From NCBI GenBank assembly GCA_007693585.1, contig REDH01000084.1:1-36516 (forward strand): a stretch of DNA of 36,516 nt. The letters run 5' to 3'. Position 1 is the stretch's first letter. Every line of letters begins with the position of its first letter. The notes beneath the pieces were generated by a model that was not told where the DNA came from, ran no database searches, and saw only the letters and a list, made by a program, of their open reading frames with translations. Shown piece after piece: positions 7,148-15,966 of this stretch. This DNA comes from Deltaproteobacteria bacterium. GTDB lineage: Bacteria; Myxococcota_A; Bradymonadia; REDH01. The translations under genes were made by a program, and so were the position numbers.

Positions 7148-8518
7148 TCAGCCCTTCGCCGGCCCCACCCACACCTGCTGCGCGTTGACGAACTCGCGGA
7201 TGCCGTGCGGTCCCAGCTCCCGTCCGTAGCCCGAGCGGCGGATGCCGCCCGAAGGCAGTCGCGGGTCCGTCTTCACGATGCCGTTCACCGACACCTGCCC
7301 GGCGAAGAGGTCACGGGCCATGGCCACCCCCCGCTCGGTGCCGGTCCACACGCTCGCCCCCAGCCCGTAGTGCGTGTCGTTGGCGATGCGGAGGGCCTCG
7401 TCCGCGTCGGTCGCCCGCAGGAGCACGGCCACCGGCCCGAAGGTCTCCTCCCGGGCCGCGCACATCGCCGGGGTGACCTCCGTGAGCATCGTGACCGGGT
7501 AGAAGAACCCGTCCCCCGGGGGCACGGCGCCGCCCATCCGCACCGTGGCGCCCTGGTCCACGGTCCGCTGCACCTGGCGATGCAGCTCCTGACGGAGGTC
7601 GTCGCGCGCGATGGGGCCGACATCGGTCCCCTCGTCGAGGGGATCGCCGACGGTGAGCGCGCCGAGGCGCTCCTCCAGCAGCGCGGCGAAGCGGTCGTGT
7701 ACGGCGTGCTCGACGATGATGCGCTTGGCGGCGATGCACGACTGTCCGGCGTTGATGATCCGGGACAGGCAGATCACGCGGGCGGCCTCCTCGAGATCCG
7801 CGTCGGCGAGCACGATGGCGGGGTCCGACCCGCCGAGCTCGAGCACGGCCGGCTTGATCTCGCTGGCCGCGATGCCGGCGACGATGGCCCCGGCGCGGTC
7901 GGAGCCCGTGAACGAGACCGCCTGGATTCGCGGGTCCCGGATCAGGGCCTCCACGGCCGGGGTGGCGACCGTGACATGGGCCATGACTCCCGCGGGCGCC
8001 CCCGCGTCCGCGAAGAGCCCGGCGATGGCCCGGGCGCTCAGCGGAGTGTGCGGATCGTGCTTCATGACGCAGGTGTTCCCGGCCATGAGCGCGGGCGCGC
8101 AGAACCGGAACGCCAGCCAGAATGGAGCGTTCCACGGCAGGATACCGAGCACCGGGCCGAGCGGGAGGTACTGGACCCAGGAGCGGCTCGCGTCGGAGTC
8201 GATGTGCTCCTCGGCGAGGTAGCCTTCGGCGTGCTCGGCGTAGTGCTCCGCGGCCCAGGCCGCCTTCAGGACCTCGCCGCGCCCCTCACCGATGGGCTTG
8301 CCCATTTCGCGGGTCATGATGGGGGCGAGGTCGTCGACCCGCTCGCGCATGAGCCCGGCCACGGTGCGGAGCACGCCTGCGCGCTCGGCGAACGACGTGC
8401 GTCGCCAGGCATCGAAGGCGCTCCGGGCTTCGGCGAGCTTGCGCTCGACGACGTCGGGGGTGTCGACGGGCACCCGCTCGAGGAGGGTGCCCGTGGTGGG
8501 GTTGATCACGTCGAGCAT
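7148..8518 (-). CDS. doeC: NAD(P)-dependent aldehyde dehydrogenase, DoeC-like / succinate-semialdehyde type
   Basis: A 456-residue aldehyde dehydrogenase with GILPWN (Asn130), Lys153 after CVM, FTGS (203-206), the general-base Glu227 in LELGG and nucleophile Cys261 in NAGQSC. All catalytic residues are present. Sequence style (GTLLERVPV, AREETFGPVAVLL) fits the succinate-semialdehyde branch, which includes DoeC, the aspartate-semialdehyde dehydrogenase of ectoine breakdown. It is the last gene of a minus-strand cluster, starting only 2 bases after the M24 gene stop, with AAGGAG upstream of ATG. Within that context its likely substrate is L-aspartate semialdehyde, giving aspartate. Family certain; substrate inferred from neighbours. 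A succinate-semialdehyde role remains possible. Confidence 0.8.
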   Translation of the reverse strand: MLDVINPTTGTLLERVPVDTPDVVERKLAEARSAFDAWRRTSFAERAGVLRTVAGLMRERVDDLAPIMTREMGKPIGEGRGEVLKAAWAAEHYAEHAEGYLAEEHIDSDASRSWVQYLPLGPVLGILPWNAPFWLAFRFCAPALMAGNTCVMKHDPHTPLSARAIAGLFADAGAPAGVMAHVTVATPAVEALIRDPRIQAVSFTGSDRAGAIVAGIAASEIKPAVLELGGSDPAIVLADADLEEAARVICLSRIINAGQSCIAAKRIIVEHAVHDRFAALLEERLGALTVGDPLDEGTDVGPIARDDLRQELHRQVQRTVDQGATVRMGGAVPPGDGFFYPVTMLTEVTPAMCAAREETFGPVAVLLRATDADEALRIANDTHYGLGASVWTGTERGVAMARDLFAGQVSVNGIVKTDPRLPSGGIRRSGYGRELGPHGIREFVNAQQVWVGPAKG

Positions 8519-8520
8519 GG

Positions 8521-9834
8521 TCAGTTCTCCTTGCGGGTCTTGCGGGCGCGTCCGGTTGCGGGGGGAGTGCCTTCGCGCGTGCGGTCCTTCGCGACGTCTT
8601 CCCTGAGGGCCTCGGGGTCCGCACGCTCGTTCTCGCTGACGGGCTCGCCTCCGGAGAGGGTCTTCCCGTCGTTGCTGCGGCGTACGAAGCTGCGGTCGAG
8701 ACCGAAGAAGGACTCGCAGCTGTCGCGGGTGATGAGGAAGGTCTCGGAGGTGCCGCAGGTCTTGTCGCCGTCGACGCCCCAGACCCAGGGGATGAGGTGG
8801 ATGGTCATGCCCTCGCGCAGGATGGCCGGATCGCCCTGCTTCAGGCTGAGGATGTACCCCTCGTCCCAGCTCGGCGGGAAGGCGATGCCGATGGAGTAGC
8901 CGGCGCGGGTGATGAGCTCGGCGCCGAAGTCGTTGTCGGCGATGATGTCGCGGACGAGCTTGTCGGCGTCGGAGACGGTGAGTCCGGGCCGGAAGACACG
9001 CTCCACCTCGGCGAGGGCGAGCTTCATCCGCTGCTCGGCCCGGGTCATGGAGTCGCTGGCTTCGCCCATCAGGCAGGTGCGCATCATGGCGGTGTGGTAG
9101 CGCCGGACGCAGCCGCCGACCTCGAGAAAGACGTGTTCGTTCTTCTGCAGCTCGCGCCCTTCCCAGGTGGCGTGTCCGATCATCGAGCGGGGGCCGGAGG
9201 TGATGTAGGGCATGACGGCGGGGGCTTCTCCGCCGGCGCGGAACATGGCGTCGCTGACGGCGGCGGCGACGTCGTTCTCTGTGGCACCGGGCACGCAGGC
9301 CTCGAATCCGGCGCGCATGCCGGCCTCGGTGGCGCGCGCGGCGCGGCGCATGAGCGCGATCTCCTCGTCGGACTTGCAGATCCGGCCTTCCTCGACGATG
9401 CCGAAGCAGTCCTGCACGCGCCCGTCCCTGAAGTTCGCGTGGAAGCGATCCTGCTGGTAGGCGGGGAAGAAATAGCTGTTCCGCTCGTAGCCGATGCACT
9501 TGTTCATGAGCCCGAACTCGCTCAGCCCGGACACGAGCATCTGGATGGCGTCTCCGGTGTCCCAGTAGGGGCGGGTGATCTCGACCCAGGTGCGGGCGAA
9601 GACGTTCGACTCCTCGAGCTTTCGGGTGATCATGAAGGGCTCGCCCTCGAGGGGAACGACGATCGCCTGGAAGAAAGAGTACCCGGTGGTCTGGTAGTCG
9701 GTGAGGTAGAAGAGGTTCTTCGGGTCGGAGATGATGACGGCGTCGAGACGGCGCTGCTCCATGCGCTCGCGGAGGGCCTGCAGCCGTCGCTCGTACTCGC
9801 CGGAGGAGAAGGTCATGTCATCGCGCTTTCTCAT
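8521..9834 (-). CDS. doeA: M24-fold non-metallo hydrolase, ectoine hydrolase (DoeA)-like
   Basis: A 437-residue pita-bread (M24) protein with a creatinase-type N-terminal domain (NLFYLTDYQTTGYSFF). All five metal ligands of true M24 peptidases are replaced. The usual D-x-G...SD-x-TRT stretch reads LEVGGCVRRYHTAMMRT (Asp to Glu and Ala), the His of GHGIG is Tyr, and both late Glu positions are Ile and Ser. That is the pattern of creatinase and ectoine hydrolase DoeA/EutD, which open C-N rings or bonds without metal. ATG 9834 overlaps the transaminase stop (ATGA) and has GGGAGG 4 bases upstream. The charged 60-residue C-terminal tail looks like an addition. The ectoine role rests on context plus ligand loss; creatinase is the alternative. 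Confidence 0.68.
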   Translation of the reverse strand: MRKRDDMTFSSGEYERRLQALRERMEQRRLDAVIISDPKNLFYLTDYQTTGYSFFQAIVVPLEGEPFMITRKLEESNVFARTWVEITRPYWDTGDAIQMLVSGLSEFGLMNKCIGYERNSYFFPAYQQDRFHANFRDGRVQDCFGIVEEGRICKSDEEIALMRRAARATEAGMRAGFEACVPGATENDVAAAVSDAMFRAGGEAPAVMPYITSGPRSMIGHATWEGRELQKNEHVFLEVGGCVRRYHTAMMRTCLMGEASDSMTRAEQRMKLALAEVERVFRPGLTVSDADKLVRDIIADNDFGAELITRAGYSIGIAFPPSWDEGYILSLKQGDPAILREGMTIHLIPWVWGVDGDKTCGTSETFLITRDSCESFFGLDRSFVRRSNDGKTLSGGEPVSENERADPEALREDVAKDRTREGTPPATGRARKTRKEN

Positions 9835-11090
9835 TCGGCCTCCCGGATCGCGGCGTCGAGGGCGTCCCCGAGGATGGCGAGGCCGCGGTCGAGCTGATCG
9901 CGCTCGATGGTGAGCGGCGGAATGAGCTTGAGGACCCGGCCTCCCGAGCCGCAGGGACCGATGACGAGTCCGCTTTCGAAGCACCGCCGGGCGACGTCCT
10001 TCGCGAGGGCGCCGTCGTGGACATCGATGGCCTGCATCATGCCCCGCCCGCGGACGGCGAAGCGGTGTGCAGGGTGCCGTTCGGCGAGGTCCTGCAGCGC
10101 CGTCCGCATGGTCGCGCCCTTCTCGCGGACCTCCCCCATCAGGGAGTCGTCCTCGAAGTAGCGGAGTGCCTCGCGGCCGGCGACGAAGGAGATGCCCTGG
10201 CCGCGGAAGGTGCCGGTGTGCTCGCCGGGGGACCAGTGTCTGTCGTGCTCGGGCTTGACGAGGTTCATGGCCATGGGGGTGCCGAAGCCGCCGATGCCCT
10301 TGGCGAGGCAGACGATGTCCGGATCGAGGTCCATGCCGTCGAAGCTGAAGTAGCTGCCGGTCCGGCCGCAGCCGGCCTGGATGTCGTCGACGATGAGCAG
10401 CGCGCCGTGGTGGCGGGCGAAGGCCTGGGCGGCGTGGAGCCACTCGCGGGAGGCGACGTTGACGCCGCCCTCGGCCTGGATGACCTCGAGGACGACGGCG
10501 GCGGGCGGCTCGAGGCCGGCGGAGGGGTCCTCCCAGGCGCAGGCGGCCTGGCGGAGGGCGTCGACGCCTCCCCCGGGCGCGTTCTCGAAGGGCAGGCGGA
10601 TGACGTGCTGGAGGGGTACGCCGGCCGCGTTGCGGAAGTACTGGTTCGCGGTGCAGGCGAGGGCGCCGAGGGTCATGCCGTGAAAGCCGTGGCTGAAGGC
10701 GACGACGGTGGAGCGCCCGGTGACGCGGCGGGCGAGCTTGAGGGCCGCCTCGACGGCGTTCGTGCCGGTGGGGCCCATGAACTGCAGGCGGTGGTCCCAG
10801 CCGCGGGGCGCGAGGATGGTGTCCACGAAGGCCTGGATGAACTCGCGCTTGGGCGTGGTGGCCATGTCGAGGCTGTGGATCATGCCGTCGGCCTCGAGGA
10901 ACGCGATGATGGCCTCCTTCATGCGGGGGTTGTTGTGCCCGAAGTTGAGCACGCCGGCCCCGGCGAAGAAGTCGATGTACGAGCGGCCGGCCTCGTCCGT
11001 CATGGTGGCGCCGCGCGCGCTCGCGAAGACGGTCGGATAGGCACGGCTGTAGCCACGGATCTCGGATTCCCAGCGTTCGAAGACGTGCAT
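9831..11090 (-). CDS. doeD: Class III aminotransferase, diaminobutyrate-2-oxoglutarate transaminase (EctB/DoeD-like)
   Basis: A 419-residue PLP enzyme closely resembling EctB. Shared-style segments are IDFFAGAGVLNFGHNNP (39-55), DGMIHSLDMATT, FMGPTGTNAVEAALKLAR (104-121) and VDDIQAGCGRTG (234-245). The Schiff-base Lys is K264 in CLAKGIGGFG. It would exchange the gamma-amino group of L-2,4-diaminobutyrate with 2-oxoglutarate. No ectA or ectC lies nearby and it is embedded among hydrolases, so the catabolic DoeD direction (forming aspartate semialdehyde) is favoured over synthesis. ATG 11090 has AGGAG about 11 bases upstream. The 3' end overlaps the M24 gene by 4 bases, so the two are translationally coupled. 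Confidence 0.82.
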   Translation of the reverse strand: MHVFERWESEIRGYSRAYPTVFASARGATMTDEAGRSYIDFFAGAGVLNFGHNNPRMKEAIIAFLEADGMIHSLDMATTPKREFIQAFVDTILAPRGWDHRLQFMGPTGTNAVEAALKLARRVTGRSTVVAFSHGFHGMTLGALACTANQYFRNAAGVPLQHVIRLPFENAPGGGVDALRQAACAWEDPSAGLEPPAAVVLEVIQAEGGVNVASREWLHAAQAFARHHGALLIVDDIQAGCGRTGSYFSFDGMDLDPDIVCLAKGIGGFGTPMAMNLVKPEHDRHWSPGEHTGTFRGQGISFVAGREALRYFEDDSLMGEVREKGATMRTALQDLAERHPAHRFAVRGRGMMQAIDVHDGALAKDVARRCFESGLVIGPCGSGGRVLKLIPPLTIERDQLDRGLAILGDALDAAIREAE

Positions 11091-11253
11091 GATGTGTGGT
11101 TCTCCTGCGGTGAGGACAAGAAGGATGGGAAGCGACGCCGCATGGCGGGTCAAGTGCGCGGGCGCGGGCGCCGCGCCTGTGCGGGAGGGGCGGAGGGACC
11201 GCCGGGGGAGGGGGACATGGGCCGGGAGCGCAGGCTGCGCAAAGCGCGGTGCG

Positions 11254-12480
11254 TCATCCGGCGGTCGAGGGGCGGGAAGCGGGAGGGGCGGGGGTTGACC
11301 CGGCGGGCAGGACGGGCGCTCCGGCGAGGCGTGCGAAGGTCCGGATCACCGGCGCGAGGAGCGCGTCGTTGAAGTCGTATGCAGGGTTGTGGCACGGGGG
11401 CTGGTGGGCCGGGCCGTCGTCGGCGCCGATGAGGGCGAACGCGCCGGCGGTCTCCTGCAGGTAGTAGCTGAAGTCCTCCGAGGCCATGATCGGGAGGGGG
11501 GTGGTGGTGTCCTGCCAGTCCTCGCCCAGCTCGTGGCGGAGCGCATCGCGGCACGCCGCGGCGGGGCCCGGGTGGTTGACCGTGGCCACGTAGCGCGGGA
11601 GCGGTTCGAAGTGGGCCGTGGTCCCGTGGGCGCGGGCGGTCCCCTCGATCACCTCCGCCATGATCCGGTAGAGGTGATCGCGGTCGGCCGTACGGGCGCA
11701 GCGGATGGTGCCCTCGATCACCGCGAAGGGCGGAATGACCGTGGCGTTGCTGGCGGCGTCGATGCTGGACACGGTGAGCACATGGGGACGCTGCGGGGGG
11801 ACGCGCCCCGAGAGGACATGCTGCAGCGCAACCGTGATCGCCGCAGCGGTCGTGACGGGGTTCGCGCAGGCCTCCGGCTGGGCGGCGTGGCCGCCGCGCC
11901 CGGACACGGTGATGCGGAAGGTGCCGTTGGCCGCCATCACGGTCCCGTTCGGACACACGGCCCGGCCGAAGGGGATCGCCGGCCAGTTGTGCCAGCCGTA
12001 GATGCAGTCGATGCCCGCCATCGCGCCGTCCTCGATCATCCGCTCGGCGCCGTGGCCACCTTCCTCCGCCGGCTGGAAGAGCAGGGTGACCGGGCCCGGA
12101 AGATCTCGCTCCCGCGCCTTGAGCCACCCCCCCAGCCCCACCAGGGTCGCCGTGTGCCCGTCGTGACCACAGGCGTGCATCCGGCCCGGAACGGTCGACT
12201 GCCACGGGAGATCGGTGCTCTCGTGGATGGGCAGGGCGTCGATGTCCCCGCGGAAGGCGAGGTGCGGACCCTCGGCCCGCGGCGCGAGGGTGGCCAGGGT
12301 GCCCGTGCCGGCACACGCCCGCCACGGAATACCGAGCTCGTCGAGGCGTGCCCGGATGGTGGCGGCGGTCCGGTGCTCCTGCCAGGCCAGCTCGGGGTGC
12401 TGATGGAGCTCGCGGCGCAGGGTGGTGGCGCGCGCGATGATGCGCGCGAAGTCGGGAAGGGCGACGGAAGAGTCGGTCAT
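11254..12480 (-). CDS. M20 amidohydrolase, probable N-acetyl-diaminobutyrate deacetylase (DoeB2-type)
   Basis: A 408-residue M20D-type aminoacylase/amidohydrolase. Metal-site motifs are RGDIDALP (77-84), HACGHDGHT (102-110, Cys104/His106), QPAEEGG (136-142, catalytic Glu), YGWHNWP and PPCHNPAYDFND near the end. Family members remove acyl groups from N-acyl amino acids. Ectoine hydrolysis by DoeA yields N-alpha-acetyl-diaminobutyrate, which must be deacetylated. The usual DoeB belongs to the AstE/AspA family; M20 enzymes (called DoeB2 in some annotations) can fill this slot. It sits 163 bp upstream of the transaminase on the same strand. Family certain; substrate inferred from context. Confidence 0.8.
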   Translation of the reverse strand: MTDSSVALPDFARIIARATTLRRELHQHPELAWQEHRTAATIRARLDELGIPWRACAGTGTLATLAPRAEGPHLAFRGDIDALPIHESTDLPWQSTVPGRMHACGHDGHTATLVGLGGWLKARERDLPGPVTLLFQPAEEGGHGAERMIEDGAMAGIDCIYGWHNWPAIPFGRAVCPNGTVMAANGTFRITVSGRGGHAAQPEACANPVTTAAAITVALQHVLSGRVPPQRPHVLTVSSIDAASNATVIPPFAVIEGTIRCARTADRDHLYRIMAEVIEGTARAHGTTAHFEPLPRYVATVNHPGPAAACRDALRHELGEDWQDTTTPLPIMASEDFSYYLQETAGAFALIGADDGPAHQPPCHNPAYDFNDALLAPVIRTFARLAGAPVLPAGSTPAPPASRPSTAG

Positions 12481-12601
12481 GGGGGACTTGCGTGGGGGGT
12501 GGGCGGCGGGACGGGCGCGATTCGGGGCACAACGTGGATCGGCACTCGAGGATTGAACAGGGGAGCCCCGGGGACCACCGAACGCGCGGGCGGGTCTCGC
12601 C

Positions 12602-13639
12602 TCACACCAGCAGCCGTCTCAGGACGTCGATCGCATGGGTCAGGCCGTCGTTCGTCACGTCCAGGTGGAGCGCAGCACGATAGCGCCCCCCACCGCCCGT
12701 GATCAGCACGCCGTGCTCGGCCGCCGAGGCCACGACGAGATCCCCGTCGCGGCGAAGCGGGTGGGCCGCATCCACCGTGAAGTAGACAAGGTTGGTGTGC
12801 AGCGGGCCGTACTCGACGCCCGCCGCAGGGAGCTCGCCAAGCGCCCGGGCCAGCACGTCGGCGCGACGGTGGTCTTCCGCGAGACGGGCCCGATGATGAG
12901 TGAGGGCATGGTCCGCCGCCGCGGCCAGGATCCCCGCCTGTCGCATGCCGCCCCCGAGCATCTTCCGGAACCGATGGGCCCGCGCGATGGTCGAATGGTC
13001 CCCCACCAGAATACTCCCGACGGGAGCCCCGAGGCCCTTGGAGAAGCACAGGGAGACGGTGTCGAACGGAGCGGCTGCCTCGCGCAGCGACTGCCCGGTC
13101 ACGGCGAGCGCGTTCCAGAGGCGGGCGCCGTCGAGATGGGTGCGCAGGCCGCTCGCCCGGGCGGCCTGCGCGGCCACCGCAAGGGATGCGTGGGGAACGA
13201 CGACCCCGCCGCAACCATTGTGGGTGTTCTCGAGGCAGAGCAGCCGCGTGGGGGCGTGGTGCGGGTCCAGGCCGTCGTGCACGAGGGAGGAGAGGCGAGC
13301 ACCGTCCAGCGCGCCGTCCGCCGAGTCGATCGCTCGGCACAGCAGCCCGGAGATCGCCGCCGCGCCACCGCCCTCGTAATTCAGGATGTGGGAACGCGCG
13401 TGAAGCAGGACCTCGTCCCCCGCGGAGGTCTGGGCCCGGAGGGCGAGCTGGTTGGCCATCGTGCCGGACGGGACGAGGAGGGCGGCCTCCTTCCCGGCTT
13501 CGCGCGCCACACGCTCCTGGAGCGCGTTGACCGTGGGGTCGTCCCCGAACACGTCATCGCCGACCGGGGCGCGGGCCATGGCCTCGCGCATCGCTTCGGT
13601 GGGACGGGTGACGGTGTCGCTTCGGAAATCGACGATCAT
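12602..13639 (-). CDS. Low-specificity threonine aldolase / beta-hydroxy amino acid lyase
   Basis: A 345-residue fold-type I PLP enzyme. It begins [12 protein letters not shown], the hallmark of threonine aldolases, followed by [20 protein letters not shown] (57-64), [20 protein letters not shown] (168-177) and the PLP Lys201 in [14 protein letters not shown]. Such enzymes split beta-hydroxy amino acids (threonine, allo-threonine, sometimes 3-hydroxyaspartate) into glycine and an aldehyde. It lies 121 bp upstream of the M20 gene on the same strand and may be the first gene of the ectoine-type cluster or an independent unit. A long inverted repeat sits about 50-80 bp upstream of its ATG. Confidence 0.87.
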   Translation of the reverse strand: MIVDFRSDTVTRPTEAMREAMARAPVGDDVFGDDPTVNALQERVAREAGKEAALLVPSGTMANQLALRAQTSAGDEVLLHARSHILNYEGGGAAAISGLLCRAIDSADGALDGARLSSLVHDGLDPHHAPTRLLCLENTHNGCGGVVVPHASLAVAAQAARASGLRTHLDGARLWNALAVTGQSLREAAAPFDTVSLCFSKGLGAPVGSILVGDHSTIARAHRFRKMLGGGMRQAGILAAAADHALTHHRARLAEDHRRADVLARALGELPAAGVEYGPLHTNLVYFTVDAAHPLRRDGDLVVASAAEHGVLITGGGGRYRAALHLDVTNDGLTHAIDVLRRLLV

Positions 13640-13689
13640 GGCATCACTCGGGGCAGGGAAGGGCCGCACCCCATGGCCGGACCGGCGGG

Positions 13690-13718
13690 GCGGGTTCGGG
13701 CAGCCTGCCCGAACCCGC
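13690..13718. repeat. Perfect 13-bp inverted repeat upstream of the threonine aldolase gene
   Basis: Arms GCGGGTTCGGGCA (13690-13702) and TGCCCGAACCCGC (13706-13718) are separated by only 3 bases, between two divergent genes. A related GGGGTTCGGG element recurs at about 13737-13746. It could be a regulator-binding site or an mRNA hairpin in the leader of the minus-strand gene, whose ATG is 51 bases away. It is not followed by a T-run on either strand. Confidence 0.6.
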
Positions 13719-13774
13719 GTGGCGCGCCAAGCCCGTCGGGGTTCGGGTCGGGCTGCAGGACGCGGCTCTTGCAT

Positions 13775-13785
13775 TTGTCCTACAA
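13775..13785. promoter_or_regulatory. Candidate operator TTGT-N3-ACAA in divergent intergenic region
   Basis: A short AT-richer palindrome, TTGTCCTACAA, lies in the 281-bp divergent spacer. GntR/FCD-family operators often have this TTGT...ACAA shape, but no GntR gene is nearby and a site this short is only suggestive. Confidence 0.25.
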
Positions 13786-13920
13786 CACCGGGCGACACGT
13801 TGAATCGGGCGGGCTGGACCGTCTAGCGCATGGGCCGGCGACGGAGGAACGTCCTCCACGCGGCCAGGCGGACCGGAACACATCCGGTGCGCACGGACCA
13901 CCCCATGCAAGGAGAGCCCG

Positions 13921-15161
13921 ATGAACGAGAGAATCCACACCAGCCGACGAGGGAGGATGGCCGTCCTCGCGGCGTGTCTTGGCGCGGCCGTTGCCCTCGC
14001 CGCGGCCTGCGCGGATGAGGGGGAAGGCTTCGGAGGATCCGCCGCGCCGTCGTCCGACGCAGGAACACCCTCGGGAGACTCCGGCCCCGCAACGGCACCC
14101 TTCGCGGTGGCTTCATCCACGCCGAGGAGCGCGAGCTCGTCGTGACGGGACCGTGGTCGGACGCGAGCGGCACCTACGGTGTGCTCTGGGGGGTGGACCT
14201 CGACAGCGGCGACCGAAGGATCATCAGCGGGACGTTCCTCGATCCATCCGCAGGCTTCAGCCGGGTGACCACCGGTGACGGGATCGACTTCACCCGGCCC
14301 TACCATTCGCTCATGGGTGCGGACGGCCAGATCTACGTGGCCGACAACATGCTCGTCGGCCGGGTGCGGGTGATCCGGGTCGACCCCGAGACAGGCGACC
14401 GGGAGCTGGCCTGGGACAGCGAGGATCGCGAGAACTGGGGGTGGTGTCCGCACCTGAGCCCCCGCGCATCGGACCAGCAGCAGCCCGCGGACGACATCCG
14501 GACGCGCACCTTCGCCATGGACGCGGCCGGCAACTTCTTCTTCGGCAACCAGAAGGGCGGCCGCAACAGCGGTGTGGCCATCCTGCGCATCAGCCCCGAC
14601 GGCCAGACCTGCTCGGATCTCACCCGCTCCGGCGCTTCCCTGCAGAACGGATACGTCGGCAACGGGACGGGAACCGGCTACGACGTCGTCCAGGGCGACT
14701 ACTCCGCGCTCTCCGTGCAGGGAGATGTGATGTACGCGGTCAACATGCTCAACAACGCCCTCATCGAGATCGACCTGGCCACGGGGAACCGGCGCCTGAT
14801 CTCCTCGGCGAGCAGCATGCTCCTCGTCGGCACCGGACCCATGGGGCGCGATGGCATCCCGAATTTCTACACCCTGCCCGACCCGCTCGATGACGACTCC
14901 ATCTGGGTGGTCGGCGACGAGGGCAAGACGCTGATGGTGCGTGTGCACAAGCCGACCGGAAACCGGTTCCCCATCTCGCCCGAGCTCAACCTCCCGAAGT
15001 GGGAGCGCTTCGTCCACGGGCCCATCTTCGTGGGCAATCTGGGTGCCGGGGGGATGTGGTTCGACCCCGACGATCCGGATCGGGTCTACTTCGCCCACGA
15101 CACGCGCGGCATCGTCGTGGCCGAGATCAGCACCAAGAACAACCGCATCCTCTCCCTGTAG
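13921..15161 (+). CDS. Beta-propeller-like lipoprotein, interrupted by a -1 frameshift
   Basis: The first frame (from ATG 13921) encodes a Lys/Arg start, a hydrophobic stretch and lipobox ALAAAC (Cys30), then a Ser/Asp/Gly-rich linker; it stops at 14145. The second frame is clearly coding from about 14091 (NGTLRGGFIHAEERELVV) to the stop at 15161. Adding one C to the CCCC run at 14085-14088 would join them into about 414 residues. The second frame has repeating strand patterns (YVADNM, IRVDPETGDR, MYAVNMLNNALIEIDLATG), like NHL/SMP-30-type propellers. A GTG at 14142 could start the second half alone but would lose the signal. Either a sequencing error or an inactivated gene. Ligand unknown. 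Confidence 0.65.
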
Positions 15162-15175
15162 GAGCTGGTCGCACG

Positions 15176-15215
15176 CCGCCCCGCCTGCTCCGCCGTCGGT
15201 GGGGGGGTGGGGCGG
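15176..15215. terminator. Hairpin between convergent genes
   Basis: CCGCCCC (15176-15182) pairs with GGGGCGG (15209-15215). With one G-U pair the RNA stem extends to 10 bp. It lies in the 57-bp gap between two convergent stops. No U-tract, so a bidirectional terminator is plausible but unproven. Confidence 0.4.
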
Positions 15216-15218
15216 TGT

Positions 15219-15893
15219 TCAGTGGAACGTGGCGGAGAATCGCAGGCCGAAGGATGGCCCGGACAGGATGGTGTCGTCCTCGTCGGGCACGCGGTGCCAG
15301 CCGACCGCACCGGCGATGCCAAGGCTCCAGCGCGGACCGACGAACCACTCCTTGCCCAGTGCCAGATCGAGCGCGAACCCCGGGTCGCTCTCGAAGGTGC
15401 TTCCCGGGACCTCCAGGCTGAGGAGCGCGAGTCCGATCGAGGGGGACAGGTAGAGCGTCGGGTCACCGAGCCAGAAGGTTCCACCGAGTCCGATGCTGGT
15501 CAGGCTGAGGGTCGCATCATCGGCCGTGACGCTCTCGCCGGCGAGCGATACGCGCGGACTCGGCACGGCCCACCCGAACAGGTTGGCGTGGAGGGCAGCG
15601 TTGCGCCCGACCACGGCCCCGATGGCGAAGTTGTAGTCGAAGCCGACACCGCGGAGATCGAAGTCGACATCGTTCGCGCCGGTCGTCGCGTACCCGAGAC
15701 CGCCGGAGAGCCGGAGGAGGAAACCCGGCTCGCGCGCCGTGCCCTGTTGACCCTGGGTCGGGGTCGCGCTGAAGGCGGGGGTCTGCCGCTCCTGCGTCGG
15801 GCGGTTGTCGAAGTAGCCGGCGTGGGCGCTGCTCACGGGCAGGGCGGCGGCGATGCCCGCCGTGACGAGGGCGATGAGGAGGGATCGGTTCAT
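15219..15893 (-). CDS. Outer-membrane beta-barrel protein
   Basis: A 224-residue secreted protein. Signal peptide MNRSLLIALVTAGIAAALP...SSAHA, with likely cleavage after Ala25, then a Gln/Thr/Pro-rich stretch and alternating hydrophobic strands rich in Gly and aromatics (FLLRLSGGLGYA, FDYNFAIGAVVG, LYLSPSIGLALLSL, WSLGIAGAVGW). It ends FGLRFSATFH, close to the aromatic C-terminal strand typical of barrels. Length suits an 8-strand OmpA/OmpW-like barrel. The start is supported by AAGGAG upstream of ATG 15893. It sits 73 bp downstream of the lipoprotein gene on the same strand and may be co-transcribed. Function unknown; likely structural or lipid/small-molecule binding. Confidence 0.72.
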   Translation of the reverse strand: MNRSLLIALVTAGIAAALPVSSAHAGYFDNRPTQERQTPAFSATPTQGQQGTAREPGFLLRLSGGLGYATTGANDVDFDLRGVGFDYNFAIGAVVGRNAALHANLFGWAVPSPRVSLAGESVTADDATLSLTSIGLGGTFWLGDPTLYLSPSIGLALLSLEVPGSTFESDPGFALDLALGKEWFVGPRWSLGIAGAVGWHRVPDEDDTILSGPSFGLRFSATFH

Positions 15894-15966
15894 GGCAGAA
15901 CTCCTTGAGGGCCCGGGGGCGGCGGCGGACTTCTGTCGCCTGGGTGTGTGCTGGGTGGTGCGCCGG

